Shown in pieces: positions 36,179 through 45,200 of a stretch of DNA of 64,000 bases. Each line of letters starts with the position of its first letter. Positions within the stretch are counted from its first letter, which is position 1. Under the pieces are notes generated by a model that worked only from the letters and a program-made list of their open reading frames with translations, was not told the DNA's origin and ran no database searches. The stretch covers positions 310,001 to 374,000 of the forward strand of contig OZ242042.1 of the NCBI GenBank assembly GCA_965204905.1, in the 5' to 3' direction. The position numbers were made by a program, and so were the translations under genes. The DNA is from Bin87 sp965204905 (GTDB lineage: Bacteria > Chloroflexota > Dehalococcoidia > Lucifugimonadales > UBA3495).

Positions 36179-36435
36179 GAATACTCGCCGACAGCTGGAA
36201 CCCGTGGCGTTGCATTGCCAGATGGGGGAGCGATCGCGTCAGTGACGTGCCGGCTACCGGCAACCATACGCCCTATGAGATGGCGCGGCTCCACGACGAG
36301 GTGCGCATCGCCATCTTAGAGACTGAACGGACCCGGGCCAATGCGGCTGAAGCTCAACGGGGCAGCGAACGCTCAGCTACCGAATCTCAAATCCGAGACC
36401 TCGAAGGTGAAATCCGTCGACCACCCGGCGATTGA
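36175..36435 (+). CDS. Doubtful small open frame after the repeat protein
   Basis: Eighty-six codons overlap the end of the repeat-protein gene by four bases. The second half (EVRIAILETERTRANAAEAQ) could form a helix, but there is no ribosome site beyond the overlap and no similarity I recognise. It runs into IS1380 debris, so it may be chance or a cut gene. Confidence 0.25.
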   Translation: MRILADSWNPWRCIARWGSDRVSDVPATGNHTPYEMARLHDEVRIAILETERTRANAAEAQRGSERSATESQIRDLEGEIRRPPGD

Positions 36436-36620
36436 CCATACCTGGCGCTGGGCGCCAGCGTCGGCCTGGGCGAGCCGGTGGCCGCCACCAACATCCTCCG
36501 GGGACGCTTCTTCTCTCTGGCCGGACGTCTCACCCGCAAGGTACGCCGCATCACCCTGCATCTTCCCCAGGGCTAACCCTGGCTGTCGATGACCACCGAA
36601 AAGGTCCTGACTAACAGGCT
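36436..36620 (+). pseudogene. IS1380-family transposase, C-terminal remnant (left of nested insertion)
   Basis: The frame VGLGEPVAATNILRGRFFSL then AGRLTRKVRRITLHLPQG matches IGLGEPVITTKTLRRRFFSL and AGRITRKARRLTLHLPQG near the C-terminus of the intact IS1380 transposase at 47920-49293. A TAA replaces the Trp codon after LPQG. The sequence stops at the terminal repeat of the ISNCY-like element and resumes at 38186. Confidence 0.75.
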
Positions 36621-38187
36621 AGCGAAAATGTCACATCATGGAGAATGTGACATTGACCCCAAAAGAACAAAGCAGGCTTCAGGTTCTCAACAGCCTGGCA
36701 GCAGAGCACATTACCCTGGACCAAGCCGCCGAATTGATGAGAGTGTCCCCGCGCCACGCCCGGCGCATGCTGGCAGCCTACCGTGAGCGCGGAGCGGCGG
36801 CTCTGGCCCACGGCCACCGCGGTCGCCGACCAACCAACGCCACGCCCGAGGGGCTCGTCGCCGACGTGGTCCAGCTGACCCGTACCCGGTACGCTGGCGT
36901 GAACCACACCCATCTCGCCGAGTTGCTGGCGGAACGGGAAGGTATCCACATCGGCAGGACCACCCTGCGACGGGTCCTGCTGGACGCTGGACTGAGCAGT
37001 CCCCGGCGACGCCGTCCACCCAAACACCGGGTCCGTCGGCAACGCATGCCCCGGGAAGGCATGCTGATCCAGATGGATGGCAGCTATCACCCGTGGGTGG
37101 GCGACCAGACCCCGCCGTTCACGTTGCTGATCGCGGTGGACGATGCCACCGGCAAGGTGATGAGCGCCCGGTTCTGTGAGCAGGAAGACGCTCGGGGTTA
37201 ATTCCTGATGATCCGCGCCTTGGTGGAGCGTCGCGGCGCGCCTGTGGCCCTCTACACCGATCGCCACTCAGTGTTTAAGCACACGCCGGGATCCGGCCTC
37301 CCTTCAACGCCTACCCAGTTCAGCCGGGCCATGGATGAGCTGGGGATCCAGATGATCTTCGCCCAGTCACCCCAGGCCAAGGGACGCGTTGAGCGAACCG
37401 CAGGCACCTTTCAGGACCGGTTGGTCGCCGAACTGCGGCTGACTGGCGCAACCACTCTGGAGCAGGCGCAGGCGGTGCTCAGGGAGTTCGTGCCTCGGTT
37501 CAATCGGCGCTTCGGCGTTCCCCCGCAATGCTCCGATACGGCGTTCCGGCCGCTGGATCCGGAGTTGTGCCTGGAACAGGTCCTGTGCTTCAAGCACCGC
37601 AGAAAGGTGGGCAGGGACAACACGGTGCGGTTCCAGTTGCGCACGCTCCGACTGTTGCCGGCATCGGAACGCCCCAGCTATGCTGGGGCCACAGTGGAAG
37701 TCCTGGTGGGGATGGATGGCCAACTCAGGGTGCGCCACGAAGGGCACATTATCGCCACTCAGGAGACCCCGTCAGCTCCGCTATTCCTTCGCACCGGTCA
37801 TCCGCCTTCCTCAGATCCTCCCGCTGCATCCATCGGGGTGAACCACTGGGATGAACGCTGGACCGCGCACCTGGCTCCGATGGTGGCAAGCCAGGAACCC
37901 GAGGCGGATCAACCGGACTTCACCGATGGGGAAGTCGCCGCCGCGCCACCCGCAACCGTAGCTCCGCGCAAGCCGACCTTCCTTCAGAAGGAGCGCTGGA
38001 AAGCGGTCCAGAAAGCCCGACGTGAGGGCATGTCACTGCGGGCAATAGAACGGGAGTTGGGGATCCACAGGGCCACCGTCAGGAGTTATCTGGAGGCCGG
38101 AGGTCCTCCAAGACGGAAGCAGCGGATGGTGATCAATCCGCAGACATCAGATACTATGACAGCGTAACGGAGTGACATCTTCGCTGA
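36619..38187 (+). mobile_element. ISNCY-like insertion sequence nested inside an IS1380 remnant
   Basis: The termini are AGCGAAAATGTCAC (36621-36634) and, inverted, GTGACATCTTCGCT (38172-38185), differing at one of 14 positions. They enclose one DDE transposase gene. IS1380 sequence lies on both sides in matching orientation, so this element jumped into the older one. No clear target duplication was found. Confidence 0.75.
36638..38167 (+). pseudogene. ISNCY/IS481-like DDE transposase with one in-frame TAA
   Basis: Two open frames (36638-37201 and 37208-38167) share one reading frame and are split only by TAA at 37199-37201, between QEDARG and FLMIRAL, where a Tyr codon is likely. Seen in order: N-terminal helix-turn-helix (LDQAAELMRVSPRHARRMLA), catalytic Asp in LIQMDGSYHPW, second Asp in ALYTDRHSVF, Glu in QAKGRVERTAGTFQDRL, and a C-terminal helix-turn-helix (MSLRAIERELGIHRATVRSY). 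All catalytic residues remain. The nonsense codon means it is inactive unless read through or a sequencing error. Confidence 0.78.
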
Positions 38188-38558
38188 ACACTTATCAGGA
38201 CATTTTCCCTGACCTTCGACACCCTTCATACCCTGGCAGAACCAGTTCGACGCGCCTTAGCCAGACTGCGGCCCCTGCCCCTCCCTTCCTGACGCTGCCC
38301 TCGGCCTTTGACCGCTCCGCCATGGCACCCCACACCTGGCCGATCAGCGCCCAGGCTTGGCTCCTGACGGCCTCCGCCGACGATCTGCCCCGCAAATCGC
38401 GCCCAGCGCCGTTATCACGGGACTTCAACATCCTCTTGGCGGGGCAGCCACGCCCCACATCGCCCGTTGCATCGGCATCAGGTCATCACCAGTGGGATCC
38501 CTGGTGCCCCGTCCACCGTCTGACCGCCGCCGCAATTTCCCTCCGGTGGATTTGGGCT
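38186..38558 (+). pseudogene. IS1380 remnant, right part with terminus
   Basis: LTLPSAFDRSAMAP matches SLTPTSAFDPSTMTT at the extreme C-terminus of the intact IS1380 transposase. The following ~180 bp align (in reverse complement) with 47778-47960. The remnant ends with CGGTGGATTTGGGCT (near 38543-38557), nearly identical to the IS1380 terminus CGGTGGATTAGGGCT near 49400. No functional gene remains here. Confidence 0.7.
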
Positions 38559-38583
38559 TGGCAAAAACGGTCCGTTCCCAACG

Positions 38584-38608
38584 CTGGGCCGGCCACGCGC
38601 CGGCCCAG
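38584..38608. other. Strong GC hairpin upstream of the NERD gene
   Basis: CTGGGCCGGC and GCCGGCCCAG form a perfect 10-bp stem with a 5-base loop just outside the IS1380 terminus. No T-run follows. It may be a Rho-independent-like stop, an attenuator or a repeat unit. Confidence 0.35.
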
Positions 38609-38696
38609 GAAAGATATACGGGAGGGAATAAGCGCCAGTCCTGTCGGACTGAACACCATCCGCCCGAGATGAGCCACATCGCCAAGGAGATGCCCC

Positions 38697-39446
38697 ATGA
38701 AAATGTCCCCGAAAGCGTTTCCGGCCGGTCGCCGACAAAGGCCAAAGCGTCGGGCCGAGCAGCGAGTTTACAAGACCCTGGCTGGCAGCGACCGCCAGGG
38801 TTTCATCTATTACGAGTGGCGACGTGGTTACCGACATATCGAACTGGACTTCGGCGTCTGGATCGTTGGCCTGGGCCGCTTCGCCCTACAGGTGAAAGGT
38901 GGCCACTATCAAGTCATTGGTGGCGAGTGCCATCTGAAAACCAGAAACGGCGTACAGGCTGTTGAGACATCGCCGTTGGATGAGACCTGGCTGGCGGCGC
39001 TTGACCTCCACGATGAAATCGCCGAACGGGGACGCGCCGGCTACAACCCATACGTCGTCCCGGTGCTGGCGTTTCCCGACATTGAACCCGACCAGGCCGT
39101 CATGCGCCTGGCCGAGCGGAAGGGAGTGTACCTGGTCTGGGGCGTTGCGAGCCTGGTATCGAATTTGGCAGCCATCGCACGCGTCCGGGGCATATCGTAC
39201 CGGTTGTCGTGGGAGCGCATCGCCCGGGAGGTCAGCGCCATCTCCGACGGCCAGATACGGTTGGCCGAGTTCGCCGAGGATTCCGGATCCAACGCTGATG
39301 CCGAGGCCGGCTCGGATTCCGCAGGGAGCGCTGCCCGGCCAGTTCGTCCAGGACCTCGGAACCCTCATTCGCAGGTTGGCAGCAGACACGCCGCCCGGAC
39401 GGGTGCCCAGCCGCTCGGAATGTCGCTTTTACGACATCAGCTTTAG
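38697..39446 (+). CDS. NERD-domain nuclease-like protein, probably frameshifted near the end
   Basis: The start ATG lies behind AGGAGA. Residues ~18-110 are a NERD (nuclease-related) domain: RRAEQRVYKTLAGSDRQG, HIELDFGVWIVGLGRFALQV and KGGHY, giving the D...QxK core of the PD-(D/E)XK fold. The 249-residue frame ends in unconserved sequence. The +1 frame instead gives GALPGQFVQDLGTLIRRLA and SECRFYDISFRDCPERM up to 39510. This matches the cysteine tail of two other loci (51874-52227, 63804-64000). A single-base indel between about 39290 and 39325 is therefore likely, and the true protein would end at 39510. Confidence 0.7.
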   Translation: MKMSPKAFPAGRRQRPKRRAEQRVYKTLAGSDRQGFIYYEWRRGYRHIELDFGVWIVGLGRFALQVKGGHYQVIGGECHLKTRNGVQAVETSPLDETWLAALDLHDEIAERGRAGYNPYVVPVLAFPDIEPDQAVMRLAERKGVYLVWGVASLVSNLAAIARVRGISYRLSWERIAREVSAISDGQIRLAEFAEDSGSNADAEAGSDSAGSAARPVRPGPRNPHSQVGSRHAARTGAQPLGMSLLRHQL

Positions 39447-39630
39447 GGATTGCCCGGAGCGCATGAACGACAACGATACGAGTCCAGAAAGTACCACCGA
39501 CAACTTCTGATATGAAACGCTGTGTGACCAAAACTGGTGGGTTACCAGCCAGCGGTCTCGGCGACATCGATTCTTGTGCCGTTTGCAGCCTCGCTGATGC
39601 CATCTAGGGCCTGGCGACGTTCAGCGCCTA

Positions 39631-39810
39631 TCACAGATCTGGAACCCGTTGATGCGTCTTCCAAAAAGCAACACCGAAGACCAGGATCATCAGCAACCTT
39701 GAAACAGTCGACAGCTCAAAATCAGGTCCAGCGAAACGCACGATTGGCAAAAGAAAAGCCAGCGCTGCTCCGATTCCGGCCAAGTAACACAACAAAAACC
39801 TGGCAAACAT
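39631..39810 (-). CDS. Small two-helix membrane protein
   Basis: A 59-residue open frame: MFARFLLCYLAGIGAALAFL continues into a short polar loop, then LLMILVFGVAFWKTHQRV. Both hydrophobic stretches are long enough to cross the membrane, and a basic tail follows. The lower GC of this stretch sets it apart from its neighbours. An AGGTAG precedes the ATG at close spacing. There is no family I recognise. It lies between the NERD gene and the integrase remnant, in transferred DNA. Confidence 0.5.
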   Translation of the reverse strand: MFARFLLCYLAGIGAALAFLLPIVRFAGPDFELSTVSRLLMILVFGVAFWKTHQRVPDL

Positions 39811-40119
39811 AACTACCTACGGTTCGTTTTATCGAGGTGTGGAGCGCGGCTACGTCCGGCGTCCTCCCGATGGGTCAACACGTTGGCCAAGTTGACGTTT
39901 ACGTGATGCTTGGCCCGCCAACGCGGCTTACAGAACCGAATGCTATGAACTGCGGGATAGCTGCTTACAAATCAGATGATCTGAGCCCCGGAATATCGGG
40001 GCATATCGAGAGAGACACTCACACGCACGGCCAAGCTGACAATGGGTGCCAGTTTAAGCGTTTGGATTGCTCAAGGATTCGAACTGATTCGCGGCATTGC
40101 CCCCGTCCAAATGAGCGGC
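39811..40119. other. Region without supported gene
   Basis: Only short frames without ribosome sites are open. The stretch precedes (downstream of) the integrase remnant and probably holds its decayed 3' end. Confidence 0.4.
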
Positions 40120-40665
40120 CTATGCTTCCATCAGCGCTCGACGTTGTTCGAACAGCTCTTCAGCTTGTCGGAGCACTTCGATTGATCGGTTGGACAGTGG
40201 CACCTGATGTTCGCGCCGTGCTTTCATCCGTTCAGCCGGCACTGTCCATTTCCGCTCGTTCCAATCGATTTCATCCCAGGAAGCGAGCCTGACCTCCCCA
40301 CTGCGGGCAGCCGTCAGCACAAGGAACTCGAACGCCAACTTGGTGACTGTGTCCGCCGTCAACTGCCTCACCTTTTCCAGCGCTTGCGGAACAGCACTGT
40401 AATGCAATGCCGAATGGTGTTGCTTGGTGCGCGGCATCTTGGGCAACACCTTGGTGATTGAACGAGTTGCAGGGTTGTCGATTCGGTAGCCTTGGGCTAC
40501 GCCCAATCCAGCACTGTCTCCATGCGCTGGCGCACCCGGCTCGCCGTCTCTGGTTTCTCCGTCCAAATCGGGGTCAGAACCGCCAGGATGTCCGCGGTGG
40601 TGATGTCGGTGACCAGATTGGACCCGATCTTTGGGAACGCGTAAGTGGTAAGCGTGCTGCTCCAT
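40120..40665 (-). pseudogene. Tyrosine (phage/P4-type) integrase, truncated and frameshifted
   Basis: The upstream part in one frame is the core-binding domain (NLVTDITTADILAVLTPIWT then EKPETASRVRQRMETVLDWA); it hits a stop. The catalytic domain continues in the next frame: GYRIDNPATRS, LAFEFLVLTAARSGEVRLAS (with the first catalytic Arg) and WTVPAERMKARREHQVPLS. It ends after EELFEQRRALMEA, so the HxxR and Tyr motifs are gone. It cannot recombine. Confidence 0.82.
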
Positions 40666-40742
40666 TCAAGTAGGGAACGACCGTATCGACTGGGATGTCG
40701 CGATGTAAAGATGGCGGAGAGGGCGTCCGTCTATTTTGACGT
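40660..40742. repeat. Diverged copy of an ~80-bp repeat (copy B)
   Basis: CAAGTAGGGAACGACCG...GTAAAGATGGCGGAGA aligns with 20213-20290 (copy A). It is immediately upstream of the integrase remnant and may belong to the same element. Confidence 0.55.
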
Positions 40743-41264
40743 CTTTTTCTACTCAGAATCGCCGACAATGCGCTGTTTTGAAGTATCTATATACCATTTC
40801 GTATACCAATAGGACAGTGGTTGACGCAGGGAGCAGTTGCAATATCGTGCAGAAGGTACCTGATGGTCTCTGCCTATGGAGTATCGGCGTTCACAACAGC
40901 AACCGACATAGGCATCCCCAAGGATCCGTACCTATCTTGTTATGACCGGTAAGCATCGTGCCGCATCCACTCACATCACACTACCAAACCTGTCCAAGAT
41001 ATGCCGCCCGCCGGAAACTCTTTGGTGGCCGTTCATAATGGGCGCGGCTGGCGGCATTTGCTATGGTCGGGCATGGTGCTGCCCTTTCGCCTTTGGCCGG
41101 ATGCGTCCGTTGCCGATATCATAGGCACACGGCATACTCCCATCGCCACTCGCGTCTCGAGTCCGGTGGAACAGCCGTTTTGGAGCGCTGGCGCGTGTCG
41201 GGAAACTGGGGTTTGCCCAACGCTACCACCCGATGTTCGCGAAAGGTCTTGGAGGACTACATTG
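40743..41264. other. Intergenic stretch upstream of the epimerase gene
   Basis: No gene is supported. The left part is AT-richer than average (TATCTATATACC, CGTATACC) and may hold promoters. The last 14 bases before the epimerase ATG contain its GGAGG. Confidence 0.4.
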
Positions 41265-42164
41265 ATGCAATGCGTGGTAACCGGTGGGTGCGGGTTCATC
41301 GGCTCCCATCTGGTCGAACGGTTGTTGAGGTTGGGGCACCGAGTGGTTGTCCTGGACGATTTGTCGGCCAAGGATGCCGCGGTTAGGAGCCCCCGCGCTG
41401 AGTTGATCGCCGGCTCGGTCGCCGATCTTGACACAGTGCTGAAGGCTACCCGGTCAGCGGACTGGATTTTTCACACGGCCGCTTTGCCACGCATTGAACG
41501 ATCCTTAGCGGACCCCGTCGGAACTCACCATGTGAACGTCACCGGAACGCTGAACGTGTTGTGCGCGGCTAAACGCAACGGAGTGGGCCGCGTGATCTAC
41601 TCCTCGTCGTCCAGCGTGTACGGCGACCAACCGACGCACCTGATGCGGGAGGACATGGTACCCAACCCCAAGTCGCCCTACGCGCTCCAGAAGCTGATGG
41701 GCGAGCAGTACTCGGACCTATTCGCGCGTCTGCACCGATTGACCGTGGTGTCGCTGCGCTATTTCAACGTCTACGGTCGGGGGCAGCCGTCACGCGGCGC
41801 GTACGCGCTGGTGATACCGCGGTTCCTGCGCATGAAGGCGGAGGGACAACCCCTGACCGTTTACGGCGACGGTACCCAGACCCGTTCCTACACGTACGTG
41901 TCCGATGTGGTGGCGGCCAACGTCCTGGCCGCCACGACCCCGCTGGCCGCGGGCAGCCACACGGTGCTCAACATCGGCACCGACGTTGAAACGTCCGTCA
42001 ACGAAATCGCCGCGATCATCGGTGGTCCCGCGCGCCACATCATCCCCAATCCCAGGGCCGAATTTGAGGAGACCCGCAAGGCGGCTGATTATTCCAAAGC
42101 TCGTTCAGTCATCGGTTGGGAACCAAAAGTGCCCTTTGCCACGGGTATTGGAACCCTGATGTGA
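41265..42164 (+). CDS. NAD-dependent epimerase/dehydratase (UDP-glucose 4-epimerase-like)
   Basis: A 299-residue extended SDR: TGGCGFIGSHL binds NAD, the Ser is in IYSSSSSVYGD, and the catalytic pair is in SPYALQKLMGEQY (YxxxK). The ATG behind GGAGG is used; a start 88 codons upstream would add a non-family leader. It ends early at VPFATGIGTLM, where relatives continue for about 15-20 residues with a helix ending in WY, so a late frameshift or an abnormal stop is possible. It would supply an NDP-sugar to the giant glycosyltransferase encoded 112 bp downstream. Confidence 0.85.
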   Translation: MQCVVTGGCGFIGSHLVERLLRLGHRVVVLDDLSAKDAAVRSPRAELIAGSVADLDTVLKATRSADWIFHTAALPRIERSLADPVGTHHVNVTGTLNVLCAAKRNGVGRVIYSSSSSVYGDQPTHLMREDMVPNPKSPYALQKLMGEQYSDLFARLHRLTVVSLRYFNVYGRGQPSRGAYALVIPRFLRMKAEGQPLTVYGDGTQTRSYTYVSDVVAANVLAATTPLAAGSHTVLNIGTDVETSVNEIAAIIGGPARHIIPNPRAEFEETRKAADYSKARSVIGWEPKVPFATGIGTLM

Positions 42165-42276
42165 TAGTTATCGTTGCGTGCAACTATTCGGCGCGGGGTT
42201 CGACTGGAGTAGAATGGCGGTTCCGTCGCATATCACCCGGTCATACCGAGTCTGCACCGTTTTGATTGGTACTGAG

Positions 42277-45200
42277 ATGTTTCCCATAGCCGCACTGGTT
42301 CCCACCCACGACAGGCCGGGGTTCCTTGTCGAACGTTCCCTGGCGTCAATTGCGCGCCAGACACGGGCGCCGGACTATCTCATCATCATTGATGATTCGA
42401 GCCCGGCCGCGCGTCCTGCCAATCAGCGTATCGCCGAGGGCTTCCAGTGCACGGGGACCCGCGTGGTCTACCTGGAGAACGACCGGACGCCCGGCCTGTC
42501 TGGCGCGGTCAACACTGCTCTCATGTGGCTTCAAGCGGAAGCGCCGTCGGCACTGGTCGCGATGCTGGATGATGATGATGCCTGGGAACGGGACTACCTG
42601 GAACGGTGCGAACGTTTTCTCACCGAAAACGACCTGGACATGGTCGCCGCCGGCATCATCTACCATGAGACGGGCGGCAAGCGGCGCCACCTGAGCAGCC
42701 CACCGAAACTGGATGTGGACGAACTCCTGGTGCGGAATCCCCACATTCAGGGCTCCAACCTGTTCGTCCGGGCCGAGAAGTTGCTGGAGGCGGGCGGCTT
42801 CGATGAGACCCTGGTAAGCACCACCGACCGCGACCTGTGCATCAGGTTGGCAGACCTTGGTTCGGTCAGGTACGGCAACCTGCCCGACTACCTGGTGCAT
42901 CATCACGCCGATGACGACAGACCACGCCTTTCTTCCCGGGGCAGTGAGGCCAAGTGCGCCGGGCTGAGGTACTTCTACCGCAAGCATTCCGGGCGCATGA
43001 CGACCGAACAGCGGGAAGCGTTCATTCAACGCAGTCGAAACCTGTTCGATTGCGACCCGACAGTCTCACCAAGCGTACCTGCATTCGAGCAACCTTCGCC
43101 CCGCAGTTCTGGGGATGGTGACCATCTGGACCTTGTGGTCGGCGCCATTACGTCGCCGGAGGTGGATTACGTGTCCGACCTCCTGGAGAGCTTGTGCCGC
43201 GAAATGGGAGGTCGGGAAGATGTTGACCTGAAGGTTGTGTTGTTGGAGAACGGCGGTCATGACGGACATTCGCGCGACCGCCTGAGGGACGTCATTGGCA
43301 GGATGGTTCGGCAAGGCCTAGACATCGACCTGAAAACCCTGGAAGACCAGCGGGGCGACGCGGCCGATGGAATCGTCGACGCCACCGACGAGTTGCTGTC
43401 CGAGCGCAAGTCCATCGCCCTGAGTCGCACCATGCTACAGCAGTATCTGTACTGGGAAGCCAAGCCGCGACCGGGTTCGGTGGTATGGATCCTGGACGAT
43501 GACGTGACCTTGGAAGGTTTGATTCACGGTCCCGACGGCGAGATCTGCATCCGGAGCGTGGACTACGTGGCCGCGATAAGCGATCTGAGGAGTGCCGGCC
43601 ACGGCATTGTACTGGGGGAAGTGACCGGTGATCCTCCGTTGCCCATCCTTAGTTGCGTTCGCACCCAACTGGTCGACCTCCATCACAACCTGCACCAGTT
43701 GGCGGCGTTGCAGCCGAGGGACCTCTACCCGTACCGCGGACGCGAAAATCAGATCGCCCGCTTGGACAACGCGGACTATTACTACGACCTTTCGCGTTTT
43801 GGCACCTGCCACCCGGAGCGGCCATTCTGGTATCAGCCGAGCGAGACCGGCATGACGGCGGAGCAGGCGTTGTCGGAGATTTCGTCGCGCGTTGCAGAAA
43901 TCCTATCCGGCACCCAGGTGTTTCGCCCACTCGTCCAGTCCACCGCCAACGACACGACCGTTGACCTCAGGCCATCGATACATCGCGGACCCAGCACGCT
44001 CGTGTTCGACCTTCAGGCATTGCGGGAATTTCCTAACGCCGTCCCGAAAATCGACGGCATCGACACCCGGCGCAGCGACATGGCCTGGAGCCTGCTCAAC
44101 CGTTTCGCCGGAGGGCGCGACGTGCTGCAGTCGTCGTTGCCCGTTCGCCAGGTACGACTGGATGCGACCGATGTGGACGCCGCCTACAGAACCCTCGGCC
44201 AGGACATTCACGGCTTTGCGATTTGCGCGGCCATGGAGGCGGTCCTCCAGCAGAAACGGGAACGAGGTCAACGGGCAAATGGAGCCAGTTTCCTGGACCT
44301 TGACCAGGACGAGATCGATCTGGCGATGGCCACCTATCGGCGGTCGAGGGACGAACGATTGGCATCTTTCGACTGGAACACGGCCCGGATCTCAGGACTG
44401 CTACGGTCGATTGTCAGGTTCTGCGATCCCCGGGCCGCCAGCGGGGACGCGGCATGGTGGTTGTCCTCGCCTGCTCATAAAGAGCCGGCCCGCCGGCTGC
44501 GGGAGTTTTGGACGTCGTTGCGCGCCACATACGCTCCAAACCGCTTGGCGGAATTCCGGTGCCAGGTTACTGAGGCAGATGATTCAACCATACGGGAGTA
44601 TTTCCTCAATCTGCGCCAGACCGTGGCGCGGCATCGGTCGATGGCGGCCCTTCCGGTTGACGCCATCCGCACCGGGGCGGAAACCTGCATCAAGCAAGAG
44701 TTTGGGACGGGCCGGCTGACCTGTCTGGGCGTTGGAGAAGAAGGCGCGGTTTTCACCGACGGCAGCATGGTCTACAAGTACTTCCATTACTGGAAGCAGG
44801 GCACTCGGGCTCAGAAGGTGGCGTTTTTGAAATCTCTGGTGGGGCGGACGTCGGGTTTCAGCACGCTACCTGACATCCAGGAGGTTCGCCAATGGGGCGA
44901 TCATGTGGCGGTGGTTTACCCGTTTGAGGGAGGCAGCCCTTACGTCGGCGGCCACCTGGAAGACATCGTCACCCTTCTGCGGGAGTGCCGTGCAACAGGA
45001 ATAGCGTGTCGCAACCTTCACCCCGATAACTTGCTGGTCACGCCATCAGGGTTGAAATTCGTCGATATCGGGTCCGACATCGTGCCTTTCGACGAGCGCG
45101 AGTTCGAGCATATGTGTCGCCGAGCGTTCCTCACGTACCGGTTCCACTTCCGGTCCGACCTCAGGGAGTTGATGACCCGATCATTGGACGAGCCGGTCCT

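Noticed and set aside
40060..40110. tRNA-like fragment (AGTTCGAATCC on the minus strand) as an integrase attachment site
   Set aside because: The bases around it do not form a T-stem or acceptor stem, so the match is probably chance.
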